DNA of 45,410 bases from Alphaproteobacteria bacterium. Lineage in GTDB: Bacteria; Pseudomonadota; Alphaproteobacteria; Rhizobiales; Xanthobacteraceae. The DNA is taken from assembly GCA_026400395.1 (NCBI GenBank), contig JAPLPD010000166.1, positions 1-45,410 on the forward strand, given 5' to 3'. The stretch's first letter is position 1. Each line of letters begins with the position of its first letter. Under the pieces are notes generated by a model, which was not told the origin of the DNA, did not search any database, and saw only the letters and a list, made by a program, of their open reading frames with translations. Positions 33,748 to 42,820 of the stretch are shown here, one piece after another. Position numbers and translations under genes: made by a program.

Positions 33748-33859
33748 GATAATCCCTCAGGCTTGCTACAAGCTGGTCCGGACCCAATACCGGACGGCAG
33801 CGTCGTTGGCGACGCCAAATAAAGAACAAATCGAGGAAGCGACAGAGGGAGAAAATCCG

Positions 33860-34825
33860 ATGACGACGATCGTGCGTACGCTCGTGCTTGCCGCGGCGTG
33901 TCTCGTTTCCGGTTCGGCGTTGGGCCAACAGTATCCGAACAAGCCGGTGAAGATCATCATCCCGTTCTCGGCGGGGGGCGTCACCGACCTTGGGGGCCGC
34001 ATTATCGCGCAGCGGCTGTCGGAAAAGCTCGGGCAGCAGTTTTATATCGAGAATGTGCCGGGCGCCGGCGGCAACCTTGGCATGGCCCAGGCCGCGCGCG
34101 CGCCGGGCGACGGCTACACGGTGCTCATTTCGTCATCCAGCGTCACCGTGAACCCGAGCCTCTATCTGAAAATGCCTTTCGACGTGGAGAAGGATCTGAT
34201 TCCGGTCACCAAGGCAGGCGGGTCGCCGAACTCGTGGCTGGTCCACCCGAGCTTCCCCGCCAACAACATGCGCGACTTGATCGAGCTGTTCCGAAAAGAC
34301 CCCGGCAAATACAGCGTGGGCTCCCCCGGCGCCGGGACCACCCCTTCGCTTTCGATCGAGCAGCTCAAGTTCGACCTCCAGGTGGATTTCGTCACCGTGC
34401 CATTCGCAGGTGGCGGGCCGATGACGCAATCGTTGCTCGGAGGCCATGTGCCGATCTCCTGCGGCGCTATCGGCAATTCGGTCGAACTGATCAAAGACGG
34501 AAAAATCCGCGCGCTCGGCATCACCGACAAGAAACGGCTGGAGACCTTGCCGAACATCCCGACGCTCGACGAACTGGGCATAAAGGACCAGGAGGCCGAG
34601 ACCATCGCCGGCGTGTTCCTACCGGCCGGCACGCCCCAGGAGATCGTCGACAAGCTGCAAACCGAAATCGCCGCCGTGGTTAAATCGCCCGACATCAAAG
34701 CGCGGCTGCTGGAGCTCGGAATCGTGCCCGAAGGCGATTCGCCAGCCAGCTTCGCCGCCTACGTGAAGGCCGACATCGCCAAATGGAAACGCGTGATCGA
34801 AGCCGCCAAGATTCCGAGGATATGA
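33860..34825 (+). CDS. Bug-family tripartite tricarboxylate receptor 2
   Basis: A 321-residue receptor. Signal peptide MTTIVRTLVLAAACLVSGSALG; mature start YPNKPVKIIIPFSAGGVTD; then FYIENVPGAGGNLGMAQAAR, GYTVLISSSSVTVNPSL and VPFAGGGPMTQSLLGGHVP. The start at 33860 follows AGAGGGAGAAAA; the frame extends upstream to 33566 but overlaps the divergent LLM gene. Receptor 3 follows on the same strand after 81 bases; the two are clearly paralogous (shared NKPVKII, FYIEN, GAGGNLGM), a tandem duplication. No TctA or TctB gene is present. Confidence 0.93.
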   Translation: MTTIVRTLVLAAACLVSGSALGQQYPNKPVKIIIPFSAGGVTDLGGRIIAQRLSEKLGQQFYIENVPGAGGNLGMAQAARAPGDGYTVLISSSSVTVNPSLYLKMPFDVEKDLIPVTKAGGSPNSWLVHPSFPANNMRDLIELFRKDPGKYSVGSPGAGTTPSLSIEQLKFDLQVDFVTVPFAGGGPMTQSLLGGHVPISCGAIGNSVELIKDGKIRALGITDKKRLETLPNIPTLDELGIKDQEAETIAGVFLPAGTPQEIVDKLQTEIAAVVKSPDIKARLLELGIVPEGDSPASFAAYVKADIAKWKRVIEAAKIPRI

Positions 34826-34906
34826 ACGCGGTGAAGCCCGCTTCGCACTGCTCAATGACTTTATGAAACTTCCAACGAGAAAACTCGAAGCCCAAGGAGT
34901 TCTGGA

Positions 34907-35890
34907 ATGAAGTGTCTTGCCCCGGCGCTGGCCATCAGCGCCGCCCTGCTGCTGTCAGGTCCTGCTATCGCTCAAGGCCCCGGCCCGGGCGGATGGCCGA
35001 ACAAGCCGGTGAAGATCATCGTGCCGTTCGCGCCCGCCGGCCCGACCGACATCGCCGCGCGCCTGATCGCGCAGAAAATGTCCGACAACCTGAAGCAGCA
35101 ATTCTACATCGAAAACCAGGCTGGCGCGGGCGGCAACCTCGGCATGGGCAATGCCGCTAAGTCGCCGGCGGACGGCTACACCGTCCTGTTTGTGTCTTCG
35201 AGCTATGTGGTCAATCCAAGCCTGTACCCGAAGGTGCCGTACGATCCCTACAACGACTTCAAACCGCTGACGGTGGCCGCAACCGCGGCCAACGTACTGC
35301 TGGTCAATCCCGAGGTGCTGCCCGTCAAGACGCCAAAGGAGTTGGCCGAACACGTACTCAAGAATCCGGGCAAATACACCTTCGCATCGGCCGGTACAGG
35401 CACCACGCCGCACCTGTCCGGCGAATTGTTCAAGCTCACCTTCAAGCTGGACACTGTACATGTGCCTTTCGGCGGCGCCGGTCCGGCGATCCAGTCGATC
35501 ATCGCGGGTCACACGCCGCTGGCCTTCACTTCGCTGCCGCCAGCGGTCCCGTTCATCAAGGACGGAAAGCTGCGGGCGCTGGCCGTCGCCAACAAGACGC
35601 GTGTCGCCGTGCTTCCCGATGTGCCGACGCTCGCCGAGACCGGCATTCCCGATCAGGAGGCCGATACATTCCAGGCGGTGCTGGTCCCGGCGGGGGTGCC
35701 GCAAGACCTCGCCACCTTCATCTATCAGGAGGTCGTCAAGGCGACCAAATCGCCGGACGTGACGGCGAAGATGGAGCAGCTTGGGCTGGAAATCATCTGC
35801 AACACGCCGGAGCAGTTCACCCAGCAGATCAAGGTTGAGATCGCCAAGTGGGGCAAGGTGATCAAGGACGCTGGCATCAAGGTGCAGTAA
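34907..35890 (+). CDS. Bug-family tripartite tricarboxylate receptor 3
   Basis: A 327-residue receptor with signal peptide MKCLAPALAISAALLLSG, cleaved near AIAQ. It has NKPVKIIVPFAPAGPTD, FYIENQAGAGGNLGMGNAAK, GYTVLFVSSSYVVNPSLYP, and VPFGGAGPAIQSIIAGHTP. AAGGAG lies seven bases before the ATG. Compared with receptor 2 the pocket residues differ (for example SSYVV against SSVTV), so a different ligand is likely. Co-directional with the enolase-superfamily gene downstream, from which it is separated by a repeat element. Confidence 0.93.
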   Translation: MKCLAPALAISAALLLSGPAIAQGPGPGGWPNKPVKIIVPFAPAGPTDIAARLIAQKMSDNLKQQFYIENQAGAGGNLGMGNAAKSPADGYTVLFVSSSYVVNPSLYPKVPYDPYNDFKPLTVAATAANVLLVNPEVLPVKTPKELAEHVLKNPGKYTFASAGTGTTPHLSGELFKLTFKLDTVHVPFGGAGPAIQSIIAGHTPLAFTSLPPAVPFIKDGKLRALAVANKTRVAVLPDVPTLAETGIPDQEADTFQAVLVPAGVPQDLATFIYQEVVKATKSPDVTAKMEQLGLEIICNTPEQFTQQIKVEIAKWGKVIKDAGIKVQ

Positions 35891-35927
35891 CAACGCAATT
35901 GCGACAAACGGCAAGACAACGACAGTC

Positions 35928-36029
35928 GTCATCACCGGGCCGCGCCGAAGGCGCGTAACCCGGCGATCCATCTCCTATCAAACTGCCTTTCGCATTAAGG
36001 TGGATCGCCGGGTCAAGCCCGGCGATGAC
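35928..36029. repeat. Composite extragenic palindrome (BIME-like)
   Basis: GTCATCACCGGG...CCCGGCGATCCATC on the left (35928-35972) and GGTGGATCGCCGGG...CCCGGCGATGAC on the right (35999-36029) are mutually inverted and each contains a smaller stem. The two arms flank about 26 bases of unrelated DNA. It lies between Bug receptor 3 and the tartrate-dehydratase-like gene. The style matches repeats seen in Bradyrhizobium relatives. Confidence 0.75.
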
Positions 36030-36074
36030 GGCAGCGAACGTGGAAACGCCATCAGGACGCCCCGGGGGACAACA

Positions 36075-37244
36075 ATGCGCATCGTCGATATTCGCGAGAC
36101 TGCGATCCCGCTGAAGTCCGATCTCAGCAATTCGGGTTTCAATTTTTCGGAAATGACCACGTCGGTCGTCGCCGTAATCACCGACGTGGTCCGTGAGGGC
36201 AAGCCGGTCGCGGGCTTCGCTTTCAACTCCACCGGCCGCTACGCCTGCGGCGCGCAGATGCGCGCGCGGTTCGTCCCACGCATTCTGAAGGCCGATCCGA
36301 AATCGCTCATTAACGAGGCCGGCGACAACTTCGACCCGGAAAAGATTCTCGCGGTGATGATGCGCAACGAAAAGGCAGGCGGCCACAGCGAACGGTCGGT
36401 CGGCATCGGCACCATCGAGGTGGCGGTGTGGGACGCCATCGCGAAGATCGAAGGCAAACCGCTGCATCGCGTGCTGGCCGAGCGCTACAACGAAGGGAAA
36501 GTCCAAGACAAGGTGTTCTGTTACGTCGGCGGCGGCTGGTATGCGCCCGGCAAGACCACCCAGAATCTGCAAGACGAGATGCGTCGGCATCTGGATTCCG
36601 GCTACACCATGGTGAAGATGAAGGTCGGCGGCATGACGCTGGCCGAGGACATGAGCCGCATTGAGGCGGTGAAGACCGTAGTCGACAACCGCGGTATCCT
36701 CGCGGTGGATGCCAATTGCAAGTTCGAGCGCGACGAAGCGATCGCCTACGCCAAGGCAATGTCGCCGTACAAGCTGCGCTGGTACGAGGAGCCGTGCGAT
36801 CCGCTCGACTTCGCCGCTATCGCAGCGGTGTCCGACGCCTATGACGGCGCGCTCTCGACCGGCGAAAACCTGTTCTCCACCCAGGACGTCGAGAACCTGG
36901 TGCGATTCGGCGGCCTTAAAGCCGCGCGCGGCGACATCATCCAGGTCGACCCGCCGCAAGCCTACGGCATCGTGCAATATGCGCGCACGTTGGACATGCT
37001 GGCGAAGCACAACTGGCCGCGCTCGGGCCTGTTCCCGCACGGCGGCAACCAGATGTCGCTGCATATCGCAGGCGGCTTCGGATTGGGCGGCGCCGAGTCC
37101 TACCCCGGCGTATTCGGCGCGTTCGCCGGATTTGCCGACGACGCCAAGCTCGAAAACGGCTTCCTCAAGCTGCCCGACCGGCCCGGCATAGGATTCGAAG
37201 GCCAAGCCGCGCTCTATAGCATAATGCGCGATCTCGTCGCGTAG
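36075..37244 (+). CDS. Enolase-superfamily dehydratase, D-tartrate-dehydratase-like
   Basis: A 389-residue enzyme of the mandelate racemase/enolase superfamily, recalled as close in length and motifs to the D-tartrate dehydratase (TarD) of Bradyrhizobium japonicum. Catalytic elements: the KxK base pair Lys181/Lys183 (MVKMKVGG), metal ligands Asp212 (LAVDANCKF), Glu238 (RWYEEPCD) and Glu264 (TGENLFS), and His322 in FPHGGNQMSLH. The superfamily abstracts a proton alpha to a carboxylate using Mg; TarD dehydrates D-tartrate to oxaloacetate. Identity of the substrate needs assay, but a sugar-acid or hydroxy-diacid is expected. ATG at 36075 is the family start; the frame extends into the repeat element. 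Confidence 0.9.
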   Translation: MRIVDIRETAIPLKSDLSNSGFNFSEMTTSVVAVITDVVREGKPVAGFAFNSTGRYACGAQMRARFVPRILKADPKSLINEAGDNFDPEKILAVMMRNEKAGGHSERSVGIGTIEVAVWDAIAKIEGKPLHRVLAERYNEGKVQDKVFCYVGGGWYAPGKTTQNLQDEMRRHLDSGYTMVKMKVGGMTLAEDMSRIEAVKTVVDNRGILAVDANCKFERDEAIAYAKAMSPYKLRWYEEPCDPLDFAAIAAVSDAYDGALSTGENLFSTQDVENLVRFGGLKAARGDIIQVDPPQAYGIVQYARTLDMLAKHNWPRSGLFPHGGNQMSLHIAGGFGLGGAESYPGVFGAFAGFADDAKLENGFLKLPDRPGIGFEGQAALYSIMRDLVA

Positions 37245-37277
37245 CGTCTGTGCGGCAGGCTTGCTACGGTTCCCCGA

Positions 37278-37418
37278 ATGCCCAATAGCAAGGCGCCAAC
37301 CTGCAAAGAACTCTTCGCGCGCGAGCAACCTATGTTGCTGCCATGCGCCGATGATGCGCTGTCGGCGCGGCTGATCGAACGCGCCGGCCGCCGTGACGCC
37401 GCTCGGCGGATGGAGTAG
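37278..37418 (+). pseudogene. Remnant of an isocitrate lyase/PEP mutase-family gene
   Basis: A 46-codon open stretch, MPNSKAPTCKELFAREQP then LLPCADDALSARLIERAG, matches the first 35-40 residues of isocitrate lyase/phosphoenolpyruvate mutase-family enzymes (pattern LRELLAR...LPGAYDALSARLIEqAGF). After ERAG the similarity stops (RRDAARRME) and a TAG follows, so the rest of a roughly 280-residue gene has been lost. It lies between the tartrate-dehydratase-like and hydroxyacid dehydrogenase genes, where a member acting on oxaloacetate or methylisocitrate would fit. Confidence 0.6.
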
Positions 37419-37481
37419 AAACATCGCCCGGCGGCACCGTCGCTGGGCACATTTCCGTCATACCGCGTCCAGGACTTCGTC

Positions 37482-38447
37482 ATGCCCCGACTACTGATCG
37501 TTCTCACGCTGCCGCCAGATGTCACCGAGCAGTATCGTTCCCGTCTTGCCAAAACATTCCCCGAGATTTCCGTCGATGTCGCGGCGACGGCCGACACCGC
37601 CGCCACCGCCCTGGCACAGGCCGACATGCTGGTCACCTTCGGGCAGATGATGAAGAACCTGAAGCTCGACTTCGCCCAAGCGTCCAGACTGAAATGGGTT
37701 CAGGCCCTCGGCACCGGGCTCGACGGCATAACCGACCAGCCTGCCCTGAAGCCGGACGTCACGGTGACCAGCCTGCACGGCGTCCACGGCGCGCCGGTAT
37801 CGGAGGCGGCGCTCGCCTCGATGCTTGCGCTGAGCCGCGATCTGCCGGGTTTTGTCCGCGCCCAGGACGAGCATGCCTGGAAGCGCTGGCCGGCGAAGCT
37901 GTTGCAAGGCAAGACCGTCGGCATCCTCGGCATGGGGATCATCGCTGAGGCACTCGCGCCGAAGTGCAAGGCTCTGGGCATGACCGTGGTCGGCATCACG
38001 TCATCGCCGCGGCAGGCCGCGGGCTTCGACCGCGTTCATCCCGTAACCGAGCTTCTGACGGTGCTGCCGGAATGCGACCACCTTGTGCTGCTGACGCCCT
38101 ATTCTCCGGCCACGCACCAGATGGTCAATGCCCAAGTTTTCGCGGCGATGAAGCCCGGCGCCTACCTGATCAATCTCGCGCGCGGCGGCGTGGTGGATGA
38201 GGATGCGCTGATGGATGCGCTCCGCTCGAAGCGGCTCGCCGGCGCTGCGCTCGATGTGTTCAACCAGGAGCCGCTGCCACCCGACAATCCGCTGTGGACG
38301 TTCAAGAACGTCATCATCACCACCCATCAGGGCGGCTTCTGCGACACCTATCCCGATCTCGCCATGCCGATCCTTGATCACAATGTCCGCTGCTTCCTTG
38401 ACGGAAATCTCAAGGGCATGATGAACGTCGCGCGGGCAGCCGCATAG
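37482..38447 (+). CDS. D-2-hydroxyacid dehydrogenase
   Basis: A 321-residue NAD(P)-dependent dehydrogenase of the 2-hydroxyacid family. The Rossmann loop is VGILGMGIIAEALAPKC (third Gly replaced by Ala). The catalytic Arg is in NLARGGVVDEDALMDAL, the Glu in NQEPLPPDNPLW and the His in TTHQGG. It interconverts 2-oxo and 2-hydroxy acids (for example glyoxylate or hydroxypyruvate). It starts after AGGA with a seven-base spacer, and its stop is 21 bases before the cupin gene. In this cluster it probably works on acids from the dehydratase or related steps. Confidence 0.93.
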   Translation: MPRLLIVLTLPPDVTEQYRSRLAKTFPEISVDVAATADTAATALAQADMLVTFGQMMKNLKLDFAQASRLKWVQALGTGLDGITDQPALKPDVTVTSLHGVHGAPVSEAALASMLALSRDLPGFVRAQDEHAWKRWPAKLLQGKTVGILGMGIIAEALAPKCKALGMTVVGITSSPRQAAGFDRVHPVTELLTVLPECDHLVLLTPYSPATHQMVNAQVFAAMKPGAYLINLARGGVVDEDALMDALRSKRLAGAALDVFNQEPLPPDNPLWTFKNVIITTHQGGFCDTYPDLAMPILDHNVRCFLDGNLKGMMNVARAAA

Positions 38448-38468
38448 AAACCAAAAGGACCAGGCATC

Positions 38469-38978
38469 ATGGCAAACGAACACTGGAAAAACTTCCCTCC
38501 GGTCCGCCGCGTCGTCACCGGACACGACGCCAACAACGTCGCCAAGGTTCTGATCGACGGACCGGCAACGAACCACAAGGGCGCCGAGGGGCGGTCCACC
38601 CTGATGTGGATCACCGATGAGAATCCGGCCGACGTCGGAATCGGCGAGAAGATCGAGGACATGGGCGCCCGCGTCGTCGGTACGCCGCCGCCGCCGAATG
38701 GCACCCGCTTCTGCGTGATCGACTTTCCACCCGGCAACCATGCGCACATGCATCGCACCGAGACGATCGACTATGTCATCGTCATCGAAGGCGAGATCGA
38801 GATGGACATGGACAATTCGACGGTGAAGCTCAAGCAAGGTGACATCATGGTCCAGCGTGGGACCAACCACGCCTGGGCCAACCGCAGCGGCAAGAACGCG
38901 CGGGTTGCCTTCGTGCTGGTGGACGCCAAGCCGCTCGGCATCGGAACGCCGGTTCTGGGCGCCGCCAGCGCCCGCTGA
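38469..38978 (+). CDS. Cupin-domain protein
   Basis: A 169-residue single-cupin protein. The metal-binding motif 1 is HAHMHRTETIDYVIVIEGEIE and motif 2 GTNHAWAN; these hold the His/Glu ligands of a mononuclear metal. The N-terminal 70 residues are a separate lid-like segment. Such small cupins act as dioxygenases, isomerases or regulators, and are often found in hydroxyacid and aromatic operons. It lies 21 bases downstream of the hydroxyacid dehydrogenase and 15 bases upstream of a Bug receptor, so one transcript probably covers all three. Confidence 0.88.
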   Translation: MANEHWKNFPPVRRVVTGHDANNVAKVLIDGPATNHKGAEGRSTLMWITDENPADVGIGEKIEDMGARVVGTPPPPNGTRFCVIDFPPGNHAHMHRTETIDYVIVIEGEIEMDMDNSTVKLKQGDIMVQRGTNHAWANRSGKNARVAFVLVDAKPLGIGTPVLGAASAR

Positions 38979-38993
38979 CGAAGAGAGGTGACC

Positions 38994-39950
38994 ATGATCC
39001 GCATTTTGGCAACCTTGGCGAGCCTGGTGGCCGTGTCCGCCGCGAACGCACAAACCTATCCCAACGCCCCGGTCCGGCTGATCGTGGCGACTTCGGCGGG
39101 CGGCGTAACCGACACCATGGCGCGCATCGTCTCGCAGCGGCTGACGGAATCGCTCAATCAGAGCGTGATCGTCGAGAACCGCCCCGGCGGAAATGGTTCG
39201 GTGGGTGCGATCGCGGTGGCGCGGGCTCCGACCGACGGGCTGATGCTTCTGGTCACCTCGGATGCCACCATTACCGCAAACCCGTCGCTGTCTCGCAAGC
39301 TCGGCTACAGCGCCAAGGACTTTACCCCGATCATCGTGCTCTGCCGCGCCACACCGGTGTTGGTGATTAACGCCTCAGTACCGGCCAGCAACGTGACGGA
39401 ACTGATCACGCTCGCGAAGAGCAAGCCCGGCACACTGAACTATGGCTCCTACGGCGTCGGCACCTACGCACATCTCAGCATGGAGGAGTTCAAGCAGCGC
39501 ACCGGCACCGATATCGTACACATTCCCTATCGCGGCGCGACGCCGGCGGCACAGGCGCTGCTCGCAGGCGACGTGTCGATGCTGCTGCTCAATCTCAGCA
39601 GCATCGAGGCTCACGAGAAGACCGGAAAGGTCAAAATACTCGCGGCTGCGGGCGAGCGGCGCGCACAGGCGAGGCCCGACCTGCCTACCATCTCGGAAGC
39701 CGCCGTGCCGGGATTCGCGACCAGCGTATGGTTCGCGCTGTTTGGGCCAGCCAACATGCCGGCCGACCTGGTGGCAAAGATCCACGCCGACGTCAGCAAG
39801 GTGCTCGACCTGCCGCAGACCAAGGAGTTTTTCGAGAAGAACAGCTTCGAACGGGTCGATCAGTCGCTGGCTGATTTCGCCAAGCTAGTCGAGCGTGATT
39901 CCAAACATTGGGAATCTCTGATCAAGCAGATCGGCGCGAGGGTGGACTGA
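38994..39950 (+). CDS. Bug-family tripartite tricarboxylate receptor 4
   Basis: A 318-residue receptor. MIRILATLASLVAVSAANA is the signal peptide; then YPNAPVRLIVATSAGGVTD, VIVENRPGGNGSVGAIAVAR and IPYRGATPAAQALLAGDV. The ATG at 38994 follows GAGAGG with a five-base spacer; a GTG at 38988 is possible. It belongs to the more usual Bug subtype (VENRPGGNGS) and differs from the tandem pair of receptors 2 and 3. The flavoprotein gene follows 51 bases later. Confidence 0.92.
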   Translation: MIRILATLASLVAVSAANAQTYPNAPVRLIVATSAGGVTDTMARIVSQRLTESLNQSVIVENRPGGNGSVGAIAVARAPTDGLMLLVTSDATITANPSLSRKLGYSAKDFTPIIVLCRATPVLVINASVPASNVTELITLAKSKPGTLNYGSYGVGTYAHLSMEEFKQRTGTDIVHIPYRGATPAAQALLAGDVSMLLLNLSSIEAHEKTGKVKILAAAGERRAQARPDLPTISEAAVPGFATSVWFALFGPANMPADLVAKIHADVSKVLDLPQTKEFFEKNSFERVDQSLADFAKLVERDSKHWESLIKQIGARVD

Positions 39951-40001
39951 CGGGCGCGCGCCTCACCGGCATAATACGTCGCGCGGAAAGTTGTGAACGG
40001 A

Positions 40002-41402
40002 ATGAATTCGACGGACCACGAAGTCATCGTTATCGGCGGCGGAATCGCCGGCATGGTTGCCGCCAACCGCGCGGCGGAGCTTGGACAACGCGTCGTCGTG
40101 CTGGAGAAAAGCACCGAAGAGCAATACATCTTCAATTCGCGCATCACTTACGGCACGTTCCATATCAACTTTACCAGCCCCGAGGCGAACGAGGATGAAC
40201 TCGTCCGCAAGGTCGAAGCGGTCACCGAAGGATATGCGCGCGCGGACCTGTCCCGCGCCGTAGCCAAGGCCGGCCGCCGGTTGATGCAATGGCTGCGAGA
40301 CGAAGGAATCGAGCTCACCGATCTGGGGCAGTATCACACCCATGTGCTGTCGCCGGTGCAACGCAGCGGCGCCGGACTGAAATGGGACGGATTCGCCGGT
40401 GACTTGGCGTTGAAGCGTCTGGAGGCCAATCTGAAAAAGCGCGGCGGGCAGATCCTCCGCGGCAGCAAGGCGGTGTCGCTTAAGCTCAACGCTGATGGGA
40501 TCGGCGTTGAAATCGCGCAATCCACCGGCATGGCGACCCTCCACGCGAAATCCGTCGTCGTCGCCGACGGCGGCTTCCAGGCCAACCGCGACATGGTGCG
40601 CGCGCATATTTCCCCCGCACCGGAGAAACTCGTGCAGCGGCATGGCGGAACTGCCACCGGCGACGGTCTGCGCATGGCGCAATCGCTGGGCGCCGCCGTG
40701 ACCAGCGAACTAGGAAATTTCTACGGCCATTTGCATGTGCGCGAGGCAATCGACAACGCCCAACTCTGGCCGCGTCCGCAAGCGGACGATGTCGCCGCCG
40801 CCGGCATTGTCATCGACGCTCAAGGCCGCCGCGTTGCCGACGAAGGCTACGGCGGTATCTATCTGTCGAATGCGATTGCGCGGCTGCCGGATCCGCTCGG
40901 CACCACGATCATATTCGATCAGGCGATCTGGGACGGGCCACCCGGCCGTGGCCATGTCCAGCCGCCCAATCCGCTGGTCGTCGAAGCCGGCGGCACGCTG
41001 CACCGCGCCGATTCGATCGCTGAGCTGGCGGGGCTGATCGGGGTCCCGCCGCAGCAACTTCAAAACATCGTCGCCGAGTACAACAACGCAATCGACGCGG
41101 GCACGCTGCAACAGCTTTCGCCGCCGCGACGGAACGATCCGGTCAAGGCATGGCCGATCCGGGTGGCTCCGTTCTACGCCATGCCGATTAGCACGGCGAT
41201 CACCAACACGATGGGCGGTATCGTGGTGGACGCCGAGGCCCGCGTACTCGACATGACAGGTCTGCCTATTCCCGGGCTCTACGCCGCCGGCTCCACCGTC
41301 GGCGGAATCGATGGCGGGCCCCATTCGGGATACTTCGGCGGCTTGATCAAGGCGACCATCGGATTGCTCGCGGCCGAAACCATCGCGGCAACCCGCGCCT
41401 GA
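40002..41402 (+). CDS. FAD-dependent oxidoreductase, fumarate-reductase flavoprotein-like
   Basis: A 466-residue flavoprotein of the succinate dehydrogenase/fumarate reductase/tricarballylate dehydrogenase/KstD group. FAD binding: VIVIGGGIAGMVAANRAAEL with Glu at the ribose position (VVVLEKS) and the closing block LYAAGSTVGGIDGGPHSGY. Internal blocks include ATGDGLRMAQSLGAA. The reaction is probably desaturation or reduction next to a carboxylate. Starts: ATG 40002 or GTG 39993; GGAAAG at 39985 suits either. It follows Bug receptor 4, so the receptor may bring in its substrate. Confidence 0.9.
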   Translation: MNSTDHEVIVIGGGIAGMVAANRAAELGQRVVVLEKSTEEQYIFNSRITYGTFHINFTSPEANEDELVRKVEAVTEGYARADLSRAVAKAGRRLMQWLRDEGIELTDLGQYHTHVLSPVQRSGAGLKWDGFAGDLALKRLEANLKKRGGQILRGSKAVSLKLNADGIGVEIAQSTGMATLHAKSVVVADGGFQANRDMVRAHISPAPEKLVQRHGGTATGDGLRMAQSLGAAVTSELGNFYGHLHVREAIDNAQLWPRPQADDVAAAGIVIDAQGRRVADEGYGGIYLSNAIARLPDPLGTTIIFDQAIWDGPPGRGHVQPPNPLVVEAGGTLHRADSIAELAGLIGVPPQQLQNIVAEYNNAIDAGTLQQLSPPRRNDPVKAWPIRVAPFYAMPISTAITNTMGGIVVDAEARVLDMTGLPIPGLYAAGSTVGGIDGGPHSGYFGGLIKATIGLLAAETIAATRA

Positions 41403-41467
41403 GACAATCGGCTTTCCTCCGCGCCTTGCGCCTCATCGTGGGCCGGGGCTAAGTTTCGGCCAACGGA

Positions 41468-42811
41468 GTGCAACATGACACGACCGACCACCCGACTGGC
41501 CACCATGTCGCATCGTGGCGGCACCCGCAGTCGCAGGCCGACGCCGGTATCAACTTCAAGCATTACGTCGAGATCGCGCAAACCGCCGAGCGCGGCAAAT
41601 TCGACATGATCTTCCTCGCCGACAACATCGGCGTGCGCGAGGCGCACATGGAGGCGCTGTCACGCTCGGCGCAGTACATCGCCAACTTCGAGCCGATCAC
41701 GCTGATCTCGGCGCTCGCCGCTGTGACCGAGCGCATCGGGCTGACCTGCACCGCGAGCACGAGCTACAACGAGCCGTTCCACGTCGCACGCAAGTTCGCG
41801 TCGCTCGACCACATCAGCGGCGGCCGCGCCGGCTGGAACCTGGTCACCTCGGGCCAGGCGGTCGAGGCCCGCAATTTCGGCCGCGATTTTCACTTCGGCC
41901 ACGCCGAACGCTACCAGCGCGCCAACGAGTTCGCCGAGATCGTCGTCGCGTTGTGGGATAGCTGGGACGACGACGCCTTCCCGCGCGACAAGGAGTCAGG
42001 CCGGTTCTTCGACCCGGAGAAAATGCACTTCCTCAATCACGTTGGGCAGCACTTCAAGGTCAAAGGCCCGCTCAACATTCCTCGCCCGCCACAGGGGCGG
42101 CCGGTGATCGTCCAGGCTGGCACATCGGACGACGGCATGGATGTCGCCGCGCGGTTCGCCGAGGTGATTTTCAGCGCCAACCTTACGATCGATACCTGCC
42201 AGAAATACTTCAAGGAGGTGAAGGCACGGGCGCAGGACAAGTTCGGGCGCAACCCGGACCATCTCAAGGTGATGCCTGGCCTCAGCCCCTACGTGGGCCG
42301 CACCGAGGAAGAGGCCAAGGAAAAATACGGCTACCAAAACTCGCTGATGCACCCGATCGTCGCGCGGGAAATCCTGTCGACCGTGCTCGGCGGCGTCGAT
42401 CTGACGCCCTACAACTTTGACGGCCCGCTGCCGGACAACCTGCCGATGTCGAACGGCAGCCAGAGCACCTTCAAATACGTCACCGACCTGGCGAAGAATG
42501 ACAACCTTACCATGCGCCAGATCGCACAGGTGGTGGCCGGCGCCCGCGCCAAACTCGTCATGGTCGGCACGCCGAAGCAACTCGCCGACCAGATGGAGCA
42601 GTGGTACGTCGAGGAGGCCGCCGACGGCTTCAACATCATGCCGCCGTACCTGCCGGGTGCGCTCAACGATTTCGTCGATCTGGTAATCCCGGAACTGCAG
42701 CGCCGCGGCCTGTTCCGCACCGAATACACCGGCCACACCCTGCGCGAGCACCTTGGGCTGCCGCGCCCAGCGAGCCGCTACGCCCAACGCTCCAACGAGG
42801 CGGCGGAATAA
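41468..42811 (+). CDS. NtaA/SnaA/DszA-type LLM flavin monooxygenase with an abnormal N-terminus
   Basis: A 447-residue luciferase-like monooxygenase of the nitrilotriacetate/pristinamycin/dibenzothiophene-sulfone class. Blocks: TGHHVASWRHPQSQADAGIN, AERGKFDMIFLADN, SGGRAGWNLVTSGQ, FGRDFHFGHAERYQRANEF, VIVQAGTSDDGMDVAARFAE. These use reduced FMN from a partner reductase. Members normally have about 15-20 residues, forming the first barrel strand, before the GHH motif; here only nine precede TGHH, starting at GTG 41468. A well-placed GGAG (six-base spacer) instead serves an ATG at 41473 in another frame, so an indel or deletion may have damaged the start. The rest of the gene is intact. Confidence 0.85.
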   Translation: MQHDTTDHPTGHHVASWRHPQSQADAGINFKHYVEIAQTAERGKFDMIFLADNIGVREAHMEALSRSAQYIANFEPITLISALAAVTERIGLTCTASTSYNEPFHVARKFASLDHISGGRAGWNLVTSGQAVEARNFGRDFHFGHAERYQRANEFAEIVVALWDSWDDDAFPRDKESGRFFDPEKMHFLNHVGQHFKVKGPLNIPRPPQGRPVIVQAGTSDDGMDVAARFAEVIFSANLTIDTCQKYFKEVKARAQDKFGRNPDHLKVMPGLSPYVGRTEEEAKEKYGYQNSLMHPIVAREILSTVLGGVDLTPYNFDGPLPDNLPMSNGSQSTFKYVTDLAKNDNLTMRQIAQVVAGARAKLVMVGTPKQLADQMEQWYVEEAADGFNIMPPYLPGALNDFVDLVIPELQRRGLFRTEYTGHTLREHLGLPRPASRYAQRSNEAAE

Positions 42812-42820
42812 TCCGGCGCC

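Noticed and set aside
35877-37424. A 515-codon minus-strand open frame opposite the tartrate-dehydratase-like gene
   Set aside because: The plus-strand protein has complete catalytic motifs; the antisense frame spans a repeat and a remnant and has shadow composition.
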